Assembly: GCF_000155595.1 (NCBI RefSeq)
Contig: NZ_DS989904.1
Coordinates: 1,565,175 to 1,629,174 of the forward strand
Length of the DNA stretch: 64,000 nucleotides
Direction: 5' to 3'
DNA from: Synechococcus sp. PCC 7335
GTDB lineage: Bacteria; Cyanobacteriota; Cyanobacteriia; Phormidesmidales; Phormidesmidaceae
Shown piece by piece: positions 17,401-26,447 of the stretch. The stretch's first letter is position 1. The number at the start of each line of letters is the position of its first letter. The position numbers and the translations under genes were made by a program. A model generated the notes under the pieces. The model saw only the letters and a program-made list of their open reading frames with translations. It was not told the DNA's origin and ran no database searches.

Positions 17401-17449
17401 ATTTGCCTCTTTCCCAGCGAGTACGAGAAGTGCTACGAGATCAGCGCGG

Positions 17450-18709
17450 CTACAGGTCCTCCGGTAAAGCGGTTGGCTTAACACTGATCCGCTGAGTCTT
17501 CCCGGCGCGAATAACGCTAACCTCTAGCTCTTCGCCAATGCCACCGTTTTCGACTTGGGACTGCACGTCGGTAACGTTCTCTACTGCATTGCCGCCAATC
17601 TTCGTAATCAAATCGCCTCGCTTTAAGCCAGCAGATTCGGCTGGCGTACCAGGCATCACTCGAACGATAACCACGCCTTGAACGGCGCTAATATTGACGT
17701 CAAGATCTTCATCCTGGTTAAGGCGATCGCGCATCTGCTCATTTAGATCCACCATTTGGATCCCAAGATAAGGATGCTGCACCTCGCCCGTTTCAAACAG
17801 CTGATCTGAGATTCGCTTAGCCGTTTCGATAGGAATTGCAAAGCCAAGCCCCTGCGCGTTCGCTCGAATTGCCGTGTTCATCCCGATGACTTCACCACTA
17901 GCATTGAGCAATGGACCACCAGAATTTCCTGGATTAATTGCTGCATCAGTTTGAATGAACTGGACACGCTTGTCGGCGATACCAACTTGAGTACTCGATC
18001 GATCTAGAGCACTAATAATGCCAGCGGTGACCGTATTGTCTAAACCGAGCGGATTACCGATGGCGATCGCCCACTGTCCGGGTGATAGATTGTCTGTTGT
18101 CCCTAATGGTGCGCTCGGTAAGTCATTGGCATCGATCTTGATGACTGCGACATCGGTAATCTGATCAGCGCCAATGACTTCTCCTGTGAAGGTGCGGCCA
18201 TCCTTAAGCGTAACCTCTACCCTGTCAGCCCCTTCGATGACATGGGCATTGGTCATCAGCTTGCCATCGGGGCTCAAAATGAAGCCAGAGCCAGTTCCCT
18301 GTTCTAATCGCTCTGGAAGTTGGGGAGTACGAGGAAGCTGAGAATTGCTATCCTCTTCTTCAAAAAAACGATTGAACAGACGACGCTCGAAGGGATCGCT
18401 CAAGCTGCTAACCGATCGAGAGGCATCAATTCTGACGACGCTAGGGCCGACTCTATCGACCGCGCTAGCAATAAAGTTGGCTTCACTAGGCAGGGTGCTA
18501 GCAGGTACTGGCAGCGTAGTGACAGTTTCTTGAGCAGTTTGAATGGTAGTAGGGTTCTGTACCTGATTAGGGATCGCCGGCTCAAAGATATTGAAAGGCT
18601 CAGACGCTGTCTGTTGAACATATGCATGCCCTGTCCAGCCTACTCCTAAGCCTAGCAGTAATAGGAATCCACCCAGCCCTAATTGTTTAGGAGAAATCCC
18701 CATGCTCAC
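17450..18709 (-). CDS. HtrA/Deg-family serine protease (HhoA/HhoB/HtrA type)
   Basis: The protein has an N-terminal membrane anchor or signal (LGLGGFLLLLGLGVGWTGHAYV). A trypsin-like domain has catalytic His156 (TNAHVIEG), Asp186 (TDVAVIKID) and Ser263 (NPGNSGGPLL), and one PDZ domain follows (about 315-415, LGIQM, GVVIVRVMPGTPAESAGLKRGDLITKIGG). The single PDZ and length of 419 fit the cyanobacterial HhoA/HhoB/HtrA set; which paralogue cannot be told from this copy alone. It would act in the periplasm or thylakoid lumen on damaged proteins. Confidence 0.93.
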   Translation of the reverse strand: MSMGISPKQLGLGGFLLLLGLGVGWTGHAYVQQTASEPFNIFEPAIPNQVQNPTTIQTAQETVTTLPVPASTLPSEANFIASAVDRVGPSVVRIDASRSVSSLSDPFERRLFNRFFEEEDSNSQLPRTPQLPERLEQGTGSGFILSPDGKLMTNAHVIEGADRVEVTLKDGRTFTGEVIGADQITDVAVIKIDANDLPSAPLGTTDNLSPGQWAIAIGNPLGLDNTVTAGIISALDRSSTQVGIADKRVQFIQTDAAINPGNSGGPLLNASGEVIGMNTAIRANAQGLGFAIPIETAKRISDQLFETGEVQHPYLGIQMVDLNEQMRDRLNQDEDLDVNISAVQGVVIVRVMPGTPAESAGLKRGDLITKIGGNAVENVTDVQSQVENGGIGEELEVSVIRAGKTQRISVKPTALPEDL

Positions 18710-19073
18710 TGCCTAGAAACGATGTTTGATGCCAAAAATATGAAGGCGTTCCCACTACTTTAACGAGTTCTGTCGTCTTTGAGAGTGACCATCAGCCGAC
18801 GTTTTCTATCTTCTATTTCCTGATAGACAAGGCCGCTCACTGAAGATAAGATTAGGCTCTCTTAGGATTCTTACGCTGAGTTCAGGGCGTTCAATCCGGC
18901 GCTGCCTAGTCAAGTGCGTTCATTCCAGTGCATTCAGTCCAGTGCGTTGAGCTAAGGGCATCAAGTCAGTGCATCACAAGCTCTTCGCTCGTTCCTCGAC
19001 TTAAATTTAGCAAATTAGGGATTAGCTACCATCAGAATGACTACCTGTTTCCATTATTAGCTTTCGACCGAAA
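18710..19073. other. Intergenic region between the HtrA-like and LysM genes
   Basis: This 364-bp divergent spacer holds promoters for both flanking genes and a 14-bp tandem triplication (18913-18954). No reading frame or RNA gene could be supported. Confidence 0.6.
18913..18954 (+). repeat. 14-bp tandem triplication
   Basis: Three 14-bp units (18913, 18927, 18941) share AGTGC(G/A)TT; the first two differ at two positions and the third is more decayed. Confidence 0.8.
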
Positions 19074-19937
19074 ATGTTTATGCGGCGTCTATTGACTATC
19101 TTTTCTGTTGCGATCGCACAGCTATCTATCTCGTCAGTGATGGCTTCCGCTGTGGCGGCTAGCTGTCCAGCAGCACTCTCACGATTGCAGCGTCACCAAG
19201 CTACTTCTGGTGAAACTTTAGCAACGATAGCTGAGCGCTACAGTTTGCGCTCCGACACGCTTGCTAGGTTCAATGGAGGTCTAAATCCTTCCCCAAGTGC
19301 TGCTGTGCCTGGCGGCTACGAGGTAGTCATTCCTCCTTTTGATGGTCAAGTGGTCGCTGGTGCTTCTAGCGATACCTGGCAGAGCCTAGCTGAAAGATAC
19401 GACAGCCAACCAGATCTATTGTTTGAGCTAAACGGCTGCGTTAGCCAAGTGCCTAGCCGCGTCTTTATCCCCGGTGCTAGTAGAGGTATGAGTAGAACGG
19501 TAGCGGCTAACCAGGATGTGATCGCACCACAGCTATCCGGCTATCCCTTAGCCGAGCCTGCCGCTATCCAACTGAGCTATGGTTGGCAGCCGCATCCTGT
19601 CCGAGACGAAGTCGTATTTAACAGCGGTCTAGCGTTTGGTGTGCCTATTCCGACTGAAGTGAAGGCGGTAGGAACGGGCATTGTTGCATTTGCGGGGGAG
19701 CGTGAAGGCTATGGACAACTGCTGGTAATCAACCATGAGCAGGGGTTGCAGACCAGATATGCCAATCTAAATGAGATTTCAGTCTCTGTGGGACAGTCTG
19801 TATCGACTGGTTCAACGGTAGGCGAGGTTGGAGATAGTCAGCCAACTTATCTGTATTTCGAGGTCCGTCGCAATTCACCCTCAGGATGGGTTGCTCAAGA
19901 TCCTGGTGATTATCTTCCGGCTTTAGAACTCCGTTAA
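19074..19937 (+). CDS. Secreted LysM / degenerate M23 peptidase-like protein
   Basis: A signal peptide (LLTIFSVAIAQLSISSVMASAVAA) leads into a LysM-like segment (HQATSGETLATIAERYSLRSDTLARFNG, then a second weaker copy around residues 100-130). A C-terminal lysostaphin/M23 beta-barrel follows (about 180-285). In active M23 enzymes the metal ligands are HxxxD and the HxH of the last strands. Here the first motif reads NSGLAF and the last reads YLYFEVR, so the key His and Asp are missing. It is probably a non-catalytic binding or regulatory protein, like EnvC/NlpD, acting on cell-wall amidases. Confidence 0.8.
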   Translation: MFMRRLLTIFSVAIAQLSISSVMASAVAASCPAALSRLQRHQATSGETLATIAERYSLRSDTLARFNGGLNPSPSAAVPGGYEVVIPPFDGQVVAGASSDTWQSLAERYDSQPDLLFELNGCVSQVPSRVFIPGASRGMSRTVAANQDVIAPQLSGYPLAEPAAIQLSYGWQPHPVRDEVVFNSGLAFGVPIPTEVKAVGTGIVAFAGEREGYGQLLVINHEQGLQTRYANLNEISVSVGQSVSTGSTVGEVGDSQPTYLYFEVRRNSPSGWVAQDPGDYLPALELR

Positions 19938-20106
19938 TTTTACGGAGTGGTTTTGGAGCGTTTTGATGTTATTCCAAAGAAAACCCGATCGAAAACTAGC
20001 CAATCGTTCGATATACCTTTACAATTCCGATAACTTTATAGGAAAGAGGCTCTCTATAGAAACTCTTTGTACGGTACCTTAGCAGGCAAAAAAGAGATTA
20101 AAACGT

Positions 20107-21162
20107 ATGAAGCTTCCGACGATAGCCAACTTTAATAAAGTGAAGCTTCTATGCCTCAGCCCTTTCCAGAGAACTGCCCGGAGAACTGCTAGAAGGCTAT
20201 CTCCTTCTGAAAAAGCTGACCTAGGTTATCCCCGAAGGCCCACTCATACCAAAGACGAAAACCGCAAGATTGAAAGGAAAAAGAACGAAAAAAGTGCCTA
20301 TCGAATAGTACTTACGCTGCTGTTAGTTCGACCTTGGGTTTTAGTCTTGGGCTTTTGGATATCTTCAGTGGGGCTTGGCACGCTAGCACTAGGAGGCATG
20401 CTAAGTCCGGTAAGACTGACTAAGGCGCTTCCAAAGCCTGCTCCTGCTGATACTGTTCAAAGCGCGACTGAAAGGAATGCTGGTTTATCACCTTCCGACA
20501 CGGCAACTAGCGAACAGTTGTCTTTGGCGCTGCCCTTTGTTTTACTAATTAGCTCCTGTGTGGTGGGTTGCTTTGTAATCTCAAGGCGACGAGCGATGAA
20601 GATGGCCGTTGCTAGAGCGCGAGCTCGCAAGGCCCATAGCGGTTTGCGCAGCGGTTCAAACATGAGTGTGCCTACTCGTCGCAAGCGTAGTGTCAACCAA
20701 GCGGCGACTGGTAAATCTGTTGCTAGTAAATTGGGTAGTAAAGCCGGGAGTGCTGCGGGCTATCCAGTTAGAAAGGCGCCGATACGCAGTATGACAAACG
20801 CTGAACCGACTGCTAGGACAACAGCTAAAACAGCCGCTGACGTTTCTCTGCCAAACTTTAGAAGTCTTGCTGCTGAGCTTCGTTCGAAGCAACGAACACG
20901 CTCTACGACCGGACAAGCAGCTCGAACATCAGCTAGATCTAACAGGAAGAGTAAGCGGGCCTTGGTATCTCGAGCAACGGTGGCGCGTTCTAACACGCGC
21001 TCGCAGCAGTCACGACCTAGCGTGAGAAGTACTCGCCGTGCGGTTAGTCGGCGTCGACAGCCAGTGGTCAGTGTGGTACCCGCTAGCGAGATGCATGCCC
21101 TGGACTGGAGTGAGAAGAGTTTGGCGCATGAGATGGATGTGCGTCATCGGTCGGCGATGTAG
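20107..21162 (+). CDS. Basic two-helix membrane protein, unknown function
   Basis: The 351-residue protein is strongly basic, with two hydrophobic helices (LTLLLVRPWVLVLGFWISSVGL about 69-92 and LALPFVLLISSCVVGCFVIS about 138-158). A long Arg/Ser/Thr/Ala-rich tail follows, probably disordered and able to bind nucleic acid or acidic lipids. The C-terminus ends with a more ordered motif, ASEMHALDWSEKSLAHEMD-VRHRS, which looks conserved. I do not recognise a function. It follows the LysM/M23-like gene by 170 bp and may share an envelope role. Confidence 0.6.
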   Translation: MKLPTIANFNKVKLLCLSPFQRTARRTARRLSPSEKADLGYPRRPTHTKDENRKIERKKNEKSAYRIVLTLLLVRPWVLVLGFWISSVGLGTLALGGMLSPVRLTKALPKPAPADTVQSATERNAGLSPSDTATSEQLSLALPFVLLISSCVVGCFVISRRRAMKMAVARARARKAHSGLRSGSNMSVPTRRKRSVNQAATGKSVASKLGSKAGSAAGYPVRKAPIRSMTNAEPTARTTAKTAADVSLPNFRSLAAELRSKQRTRSTTGQAARTSARSNRKSKRALVSRATVARSNTRSQQSRPSVRSTRRAVSRRRQPVVSVVPASEMHALDWSEKSLAHEMDVRHRSAM

Positions 21163-21254
21163 TTGCGATGTAGTCCATCCAAGTACGGTATCGTACATAG
21201 GGTCGCACCTGCGGTGTATGAACGGTTCTAGCAAGCTCGAATTTGTAGAACTGA

Positions 21255-21302
21255 GGTGCTATAGAACTAAGGCGCTATAGAACTAGGGCCTAATAGAGCT
21301 AG
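21255..21302 (+). repeat. 16-bp tandem triplication
   Basis: Units at 21255, 21271 and 21287; the first two (GGTGCTATAGAACTAA, GGCGCTATAGAACTAG) differ at two positions, the third is diverged. They lie between two convergent genes. Confidence 0.85.
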
Positions 21303-21326
21303 AGAGTTAGCCCCTTCTAATGACAG

Positions 21327-22580
21327 CTAGGCATCTAGGATATAGTGCTTTTTAACCCAGGCGATCGCCTCTGTTTGGGTCTTGATTTGACCTTCTGCCT
21401 GAGCCTGCTCGACCGCAGCTAATATTTTGCCAATTTGAGGGCCGGGCGAGGCTCCTAGCTGCTGCATCAATAGATTTCCATTCAGTAGAGACTGCGCATG
21501 AGCAACCGTATCTTCTGGATCTAGAAACCGATCGATCATCGGCTTTAGTACCGGCATCTTCACACCCCGAGCTAAAGCGAGTAAGGCAACTGCTAGAAAA
21601 GCATCCCCTACTAGCTTGAACAAGAAGAATTGCTGGGCTCTATCCATCGGGCCGCTGCAAAGCTGAGTAATCGCTGGGCCGGCTTGTACAAGCTTGAGAA
21701 TACTCTTCGCTTCTGAGCGGCTGTATTTGAGCTGAGCAAGTTCTTGAGCGGCGCAAGCAACGTCCGGGCTAAGTAAACAGCTAAGTTTAGCCACTTTTAT
21801 CCAGCTACGATAGCAGCCCACCGGAACGGGCTTAACCCAACCGCTTAATCTCTGAGCGAAAGCGGGATAAGTTGCTTGAAGCTGCGCAATCGTCGTCTCA
21901 ATTGCCATAACCCGCTGAATACTGCTGCGATCAAAATGGGGTAGGCAGAACGCTAATAGTCGATTCTCCCAGATAGCGTTAAGCTGAGCGCTGCTAGCTG
22001 AAAGGCTAAGTAGTGCATCAAGCTCACTTCGAACTCGCTCCATTGATATCTGCTGCAGCTTAGGTGAGAGCTGTCCAATAGCAGTTTGAGTCTCGTTTTC
22101 TAATGTGAAATCTAGCTGAGCGGCCTGACGGTAGGCTCTCATCAATCGCAAGGGATCGTCAGCTAGATTTTGGTAGCTGACCATACGTAGGATCTTGTTA
22201 TCGAGATCGATTTGACCATCGAGTGGATCGATCAGTTCCTGGCTATGGGGGTCGAAGGCGATCGCATTAACGGTGAAATCGCGTCGTCGCAAATCGTCTT
22301 CGATGTGATCACCTTGCTGTTGGGCAAAGTCGATCGTCACCTGGTCGAATACGACTCTGGCAATCTGTCTGGCTTCATCTAAAACCACAAATCCTGCTTT
22401 GTATCGCTTGGCTAAGGCTAAAGCGGTTTCTATCGACTGATAGGGCAGCACTAAATCTAAATCTAGATAGTTAGAGCGCCGTTGCAGAAGCTGATCGCGA
22501 ACGCTACCGCCGACTAGATAGGTTTCATCAGGCAGCTCGTCGATAGAAAAAGGCCAAGTTTCAGGAACAAAAGGAGACAT
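21327..22580 (-). CDS. CCA-adding / poly(A) polymerase family tRNA nucleotidyltransferase
   Basis: This class II nucleotidyltransferase has the head motifs YLVGGSVRDQLLQRRSNYLDLDLVLP (GGxVRD and DxD), RRRDFTVNAIAFDP, LIDPLDGQIDL and DPLRLMRAYRQAAQLDF, followed by the helical tRNA-binding domain. It adds or repairs the CCA end of tRNAs; in cyanobacteria the job may be split between CC- and A-adding enzymes, which I cannot decide here. The start at 22580 (MSPFVPETW) is favoured by AAGGAGACAT context on the complementary strand being absent and by homology beginning there; upstream in-frame Met codons at 22625 add a Cys-rich, unlikely stretch. Confidence 0.88.
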   Translation of the reverse strand: MSPFVPETWPFSIDELPDETYLVGGSVRDQLLQRRSNYLDLDLVLPYQSIETALALAKRYKAGFVVLDEARQIARVVFDQVTIDFAQQQGDHIEDDLRRRDFTVNAIAFDPHSQELIDPLDGQIDLDNKILRMVSYQNLADDPLRLMRAYRQAAQLDFTLENETQTAIGQLSPKLQQISMERVRSELDALLSLSASSAQLNAIWENRLLAFCLPHFDRSSIQRVMAIETTIAQLQATYPAFAQRLSGWVKPVPVGCYRSWIKVAKLSCLLSPDVACAAQELAQLKYSRSEAKSILKLVQAGPAITQLCSGPMDRAQQFFLFKLVGDAFLAVALLALARGVKMPVLKPMIDRFLDPEDTVAHAQSLLNGNLLMQQLGASPGPQIGKILAAVEQAQAEGQIKTQTEAIAWVKKHYILDA

Positions 22581-22729
22581 GCAAGGACAGTAACCACAGC
22601 GTCTGTGGTCCGCCATCATAAACAACAGTTTGTTATTCTATCGCCATCGTCTATGGAACCGTGGAGAGAGAGCGCTATTCCAGAAAAACTTACGCTAAAG
22701 TAAAACAAAGCGACCAGAGGTCTGGGCCT

Positions 22730-23011
22730 ATGTGTATTTGCGTGAACTGCCATTACGTCGATAGCTGTGTTACCTACCATGCGGTAGAGACTAATCACCA
22801 GCAGCCTCACTTGAGCGAACTACCTAGCTTTGAACCTAACAATCCCACAATCAATGCCAACATCATGCTGCCAAAGGTAGAGGTAAACGGTGATCAGATT
22901 GTTCAGGAAAACGAGTTTGGCTTTGAATATGACGTCGTAGGCTGCGATAGCTTTTCTAAGGATATGGGGAAGTGGGCTAGGCTACGTCCTGGCGAAGCAG
23001 TTCCTACCTAG
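22730..23011 (+). CDS. ycf34: Ycf34 iron-sulfur protein
   Basis: The 93-residue product begins MCICVNCHYVDSCVTYHAVE, the diagnostic cysteine cluster (Cys2, Cys4, Cys7, Cys13) of Ycf34, found in cyanobacteria and red-algal plastids. Ycf34 has been described as an iron-sulfur protein affecting photosynthetic electron transport. ATG 22730 is clear because the conserved motif starts at residue 1; the longer in-frame extension from 22661 is not part of the family. The rest is acidic with a conserved GFEYDVVGCDSF motif. It precedes a Ser/Thr kinase gene by 130 bp. Confidence 0.9.
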   Translation: MCICVNCHYVDSCVTYHAVETNHQQPHLSELPSFEPNNPTINANIMLPKVEVNGDQIVQENEFGFEYDVVGCDSFSKDMGKWARLRPGEAVPT

Positions 23012-23141
23012 TGGCTATTTTGTAAGCGCTGTTAGACAAGCGTTGGTAGAACAGTAGCTAGCAAAGATCAAGCGATATTAGACAAGAGCAATAGAAAAGC
23101 AAGAGCGGTAGGACGAAGATACGTGGCATGCTGGAAGGATA

Positions 23142-25190
23142 ATGGTCTATTGTCCTAATCCTGTTTGTCCAGAGCCTGAGAATCCTGGCGGCGCGATTTT
23201 TTGTCAGACTTGTGGAAGTGCTCTGACGGTAGGCGATCGCTATCGCTTGCAGTCGCTTTTAGGGAGAGGTGGATTTGGTCGGACCTTCTTAGCCACGCAG
23301 CTGACGACAGCGCCGGTTGGTCAAAATCGCCCATCGCGGTGTGTGATCAAGCAGATCTATCTAAGTCCTTCTAGCTCAGACTCTTCAAACGCTAAATTTA
23401 GCGCAGAGGCTGAAAGGCTACGGCGATTAGGAGAGCATCCTCAAATCCCTAGACTGTTTGAAGCGATTGCCTCTGAGCAAGGTCATTTTCTAGTGCAGGA
23501 GTACGCAGCGGGCCAGAACTTACAGCAGCAGGTAGAAGCCGATGGGCCATGGGCAGAAGCACAGGTGCGATCGCTGCTAGATTCGCTAGTAGGCGTCTTG
23601 CAATACGTTCATAGCTTGCAGATTATTCACCGCGATATCAAACCTGCCAATATTGTCATTGCTAGAATCCCAGACAATAGCGCTGATGGTAGGCAAGCAA
23701 AGCTACCGATGCTAGTTGATTTTGGCGCAGCTAAGTCCATTCGCCACAGCGACGCTAAAACCGTGATCGGCAGTGCTGGCTATGCGGCTCCAGAACAATC
23801 GATGGGCCAAGCAACCTTCGCTAGCGATGTGTATGGTCTAGGGCTAACTTGCCTTTATCTATTAACCGGGCTACACCCTTTTGATCTGTACTCTGCCATG
23901 GAAGATCGCTGGGTCTGGCAAGACTACCTACCGACGCCGATTGAAAGTAGATTTACCCAGGTGCTAAACCGAATGGTGGCGCGTTCCTTACAGCAGCGCT
24001 ACGAAAGTATGGACCAGGTCGCCCTCGGCTTACAATCTTCTCAAAACTTTTTGATCAAGGGCTCTCAAGACATTATCGCTCGCGCTAAGAAATCTGTTCC
24101 ACGTCTTGAAAGTATCCTCAGCTTGGAAAGCGGCACTGCTCTAAAGCGCTTGTGGTCTGCGAGCCAACAGCGATTTTCTAAAGCAGCATCGCCTGCTGTG
24201 ATTACTCGCCCCCAGACTTGGCAACAGCAACATAGACTAGCGCCGGGAATTGGGCTAGTGCGATCGCTCGCTGTCAGCGCAAATGGCCAAACTTTTGCAA
24301 GTGGTGGCATAGATGGTGCTGTACGGCTATGGTCCCTATCGAGTGGAGAGCTAGTGCATACGTTTGCCCGTCGCTTACTTACTGGTTCAGGCCATGCGGC
24401 GGCAGTGACCGCGCTTGCATTCCATCCAGATGGCAGAGCCCTCTATAGTGCTAGCGAAGACGGCACGATGAAGGAATGGGACAGTGCGCGGCGATGTTTG
24501 CTCAATACGATGCCGACCTCTGGCTGGACACCCACAGATTTATTAGTAACCCCTGAGGGTACTCAGTTAGTGAGTCCGAACAGCGACGGCCAAATCGTAG
24601 TTTGGGATATTCAGACGTTGCTACCGTCTGAGCGGCTAACACAGCATCAAAAACGAGTAACAGCAGCAGCGCTTTCTACTCGAGGTGATCTGCTAGTGAG
24701 TGCTGGTAATGATGGGACTATCAAACTGTGGAAACGTCAGCAAGTAGAAGGGAAATGGCGATTTCGATTCGCTAAAAGTTTGGCTGTAGCGACGCAGACA
24801 AATATAAGCCAAAGCGTGATAGCACTGGCAATCCAATCGTTCAATCACGCTGCTGGCTATCGAGTGATTGCCTCAACTGCTAATGAAGTTTTCTGGTATA
24901 GCGTTGATGGACATCTAGAAATTTCTGCGCCTATCACGCTCTATCGGTCTTCCTATTTGATTACGGTGATCGCTCTTAGTCCCAGTGGTTATCTGGGCTC
25001 CAATGGTTATCTGGCGGTTGGCAGTGAGGATCGCATTCTGACTCTTTGGGATATAGAGGGTAATGACTGTGTTGCGAAGCTAGCTCATGACTGGGGGATA
25101 GAGGCGATCGCCTTTGCCCCAGATAGCAGAACACTGATCACCGCTAGTAGCGACGAAGTGATCTCTATTTGGCGGCGCGAAATCGGCTAG
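23142..25190 (+). CDS. Ser/Thr protein kinase with zinc ribbon and WD40 repeats
   Basis: Domain order: an N-terminal CxxxxC...CxxC zinc ribbon (Cys4, Cys9, Cys21, Cys24) and a Hanks-type kinase domain (about 34-300). The kinase has a glycine loop GRGGFG 41-46, catalytic Lys70, HRDIKPAN with Asp165, and DFG 193-195. A linker and a C-terminal WD40 propeller follow (about 360-682; repeats such as GGIDGAVRLWSL, SASEDGTMKEWD, SAGNDGTIKLWK, GSEDRILTLWD). All catalytic residues are present, so it should be active. Such kinase-WD40 fusions are common in filamentous cyanobacteria; the targets are unknown. Confidence 0.93.
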   Translation: MVYCPNPVCPEPENPGGAIFCQTCGSALTVGDRYRLQSLLGRGGFGRTFLATQLTTAPVGQNRPSRCVIKQIYLSPSSSDSSNAKFSAEAERLRRLGEHPQIPRLFEAIASEQGHFLVQEYAAGQNLQQQVEADGPWAEAQVRSLLDSLVGVLQYVHSLQIIHRDIKPANIVIARIPDNSADGRQAKLPMLVDFGAAKSIRHSDAKTVIGSAGYAAPEQSMGQATFASDVYGLGLTCLYLLTGLHPFDLYSAMEDRWVWQDYLPTPIESRFTQVLNRMVARSLQQRYESMDQVALGLQSSQNFLIKGSQDIIARAKKSVPRLESILSLESGTALKRLWSASQQRFSKAASPAVITRPQTWQQQHRLAPGIGLVRSLAVSANGQTFASGGIDGAVRLWSLSSGELVHTFARRLLTGSGHAAAVTALAFHPDGRALYSASEDGTMKEWDSARRCLLNTMPTSGWTPTDLLVTPEGTQLVSPNSDGQIVVWDIQTLLPSERLTQHQKRVTAAALSTRGDLLVSAGNDGTIKLWKRQQVEGKWRFRFAKSLAVATQTNISQSVIALAIQSFNHAAGYRVIASTANEVFWYSVDGHLEISAPITLYRSSYLITVIALSPSGYLGSNGYLAVGSEDRILTLWDIEGNDCVAKLAHDWGIEAIAFAPDSRTLITASSDEVISIWRREIG

Positions 25191-25233
25191 TCGTTCTAAC
25201 TATCGATAATTATCGGCATTCAACCAGCTTTTG

Positions 25234-26376
25234 CTATTGAATCAAGTTCATTCTCGACTGGAACAACCGTTTCATCCACCCGTTGAGATAATCTCGATTG
25301 GCCGTCTGTTCCTTTGGATTATTTGTATCTGCTGGGAAGGGCATCAACCCACGCACAGCCGCCTCAGTGACACAGAACATTGACTTTTGAAAGCTTTGTC
25401 CTAGCTGTACGCGCACATCATCCTTCCCGCGGACTGACTTTGCATAGATTGTTTGCAGATAGTCGGGCACATAGTGGCGCATGTCCTGCATTAGCAATGT
25501 CGGTGGAATGCCCGCCCCACCAATCGGTAGCGGATCGGCATAGAGCGCGCCATAGTCAAAGTGGCCCTGGTCGATAGGAATTTGATGTGCCTGAGCGTTG
25601 TAAGAAATGGTTCCAAAAAAGGGAGTGCCTCTAAAGAAAATCGACTCGACGTAGGGAACCGCGGTATCAAACAAGAAAGAAAGCTCAGCCTCCTGAGGAA
25701 GAATGTCGTACTCAGTGCCAGAAATTGTGACTTTGTAGACAATAGGTTTGCTAGCATTCGCCACTAGTCCAGCTTTAATCAGCTCAATCACCTGATCAAT
25801 GGTCTTGATTTTGCCCTGGTCATAGGTGGCTGAAAGATCCATAAAGATGTCACTCATCACCCGCCAAAACTGTCCTAGACCAGAATAGTAGGCGAGCTGA
25901 CGAACCTGCTCTGGTAGATAGTCGGGAAAAAGCTTGTTAAAAACTAGCAGAATCGGGTTAGTTTTAGCTTTGGCTTGAATAGCAGGGCTACAGTAGGCTA
26001 AAAAAGCTTCAGAATCTAGATAGGCATCTAGTCCTCCACCGCCGTGCCACATCATGGTGCGCATAACATACTCTGCGTACTCGTAGTTGATGCGGTCATG
26101 CCACAAGTGCTTGACTATTTTTTTAAGGCTAATCTTGCCATCGAAGTACTTGAAAATTGGAAAAAGGTTGAGAAACTGGGTGTTAGCAATGTGCTGCAAA
26201 TTGATTGCATAGGCGTCTAGCACAATGCCATAGGCATGTAGCACACCGACTACTTCTAACAAATTCTCAGGCGTGTTAGGTAGTAGCGTACCGCCAGATA
26301 GCAGCCGATCGATATAGTCGCCGATGGAATACTGAGGGGCGGGCTGCAGAGGAGGGGCTGAGAAAGTCGCGATCAT
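25234..26376 (-). CDS. cupB: CO2 hydration protein CupB (ChpX)
   Basis: This protein binds the NdhD4/NdhF4 form of NDH-1 and converts CO2 to bicarbonate in the cytoplasm, driven by electron transport. The 380-residue sequence is of the CupA/CupB family (GDYIDRLLSGGTLLP, MMWHGGGGLDAYLDS with His111, YYSGLGQFWRVMSDIFMDLS, ADPLPIGGAGIPPTLLMQDMRHYVP). I favour CupB over CupA because the length is nearer to CupB (about 380) than CupA (about 440), and because no cupS follows. It is the last gene of the minus-strand cluster ndhF4-ndhD4-cupB. Confidence 0.88.
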   Translation of the reverse strand: MIATFSAPPLQPAPQYSIGDYIDRLLSGGTLLPNTPENLLEVVGVLHAYGIVLDAYAINLQHIANTQFLNLFPIFKYFDGKISLKKIVKHLWHDRINYEYAEYVMRTMMWHGGGGLDAYLDSEAFLAYCSPAIQAKAKTNPILLVFNKLFPDYLPEQVRQLAYYSGLGQFWRVMSDIFMDLSATYDQGKIKTIDQVIELIKAGLVANASKPIVYKVTISGTEYDILPQEAELSFLFDTAVPYVESIFFRGTPFFGTISYNAQAHQIPIDQGHFDYGALYADPLPIGGAGIPPTLLMQDMRHYVPDYLQTIYAKSVRGKDDVRVQLGQSFQKSMFCVTEAAVRGLMPFPADTNNPKEQTANRDYLNGWMKRLFQSRMNLIQ

Positions 26377-26423
26377 TGGCAGGAAAAAATAGGAAGCTAG
26401 AGAAGACGGAGCTGCTAGTCAGC

Positions 26424-26447
26424 TGGCTTAGTGAGTGGCTTAGTGAG
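26424..26447 (-). repeat. 12-bp perfect tandem duplication across the ndhD4 stop
   Basis: Two identical units of TGGCTTAGTGAG (26424-26435 and 26436-26447). The ndhD stop codon (26440-26442, minus strand) lies inside the second copy, so the gene end was duplicated. Confidence 0.9.
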
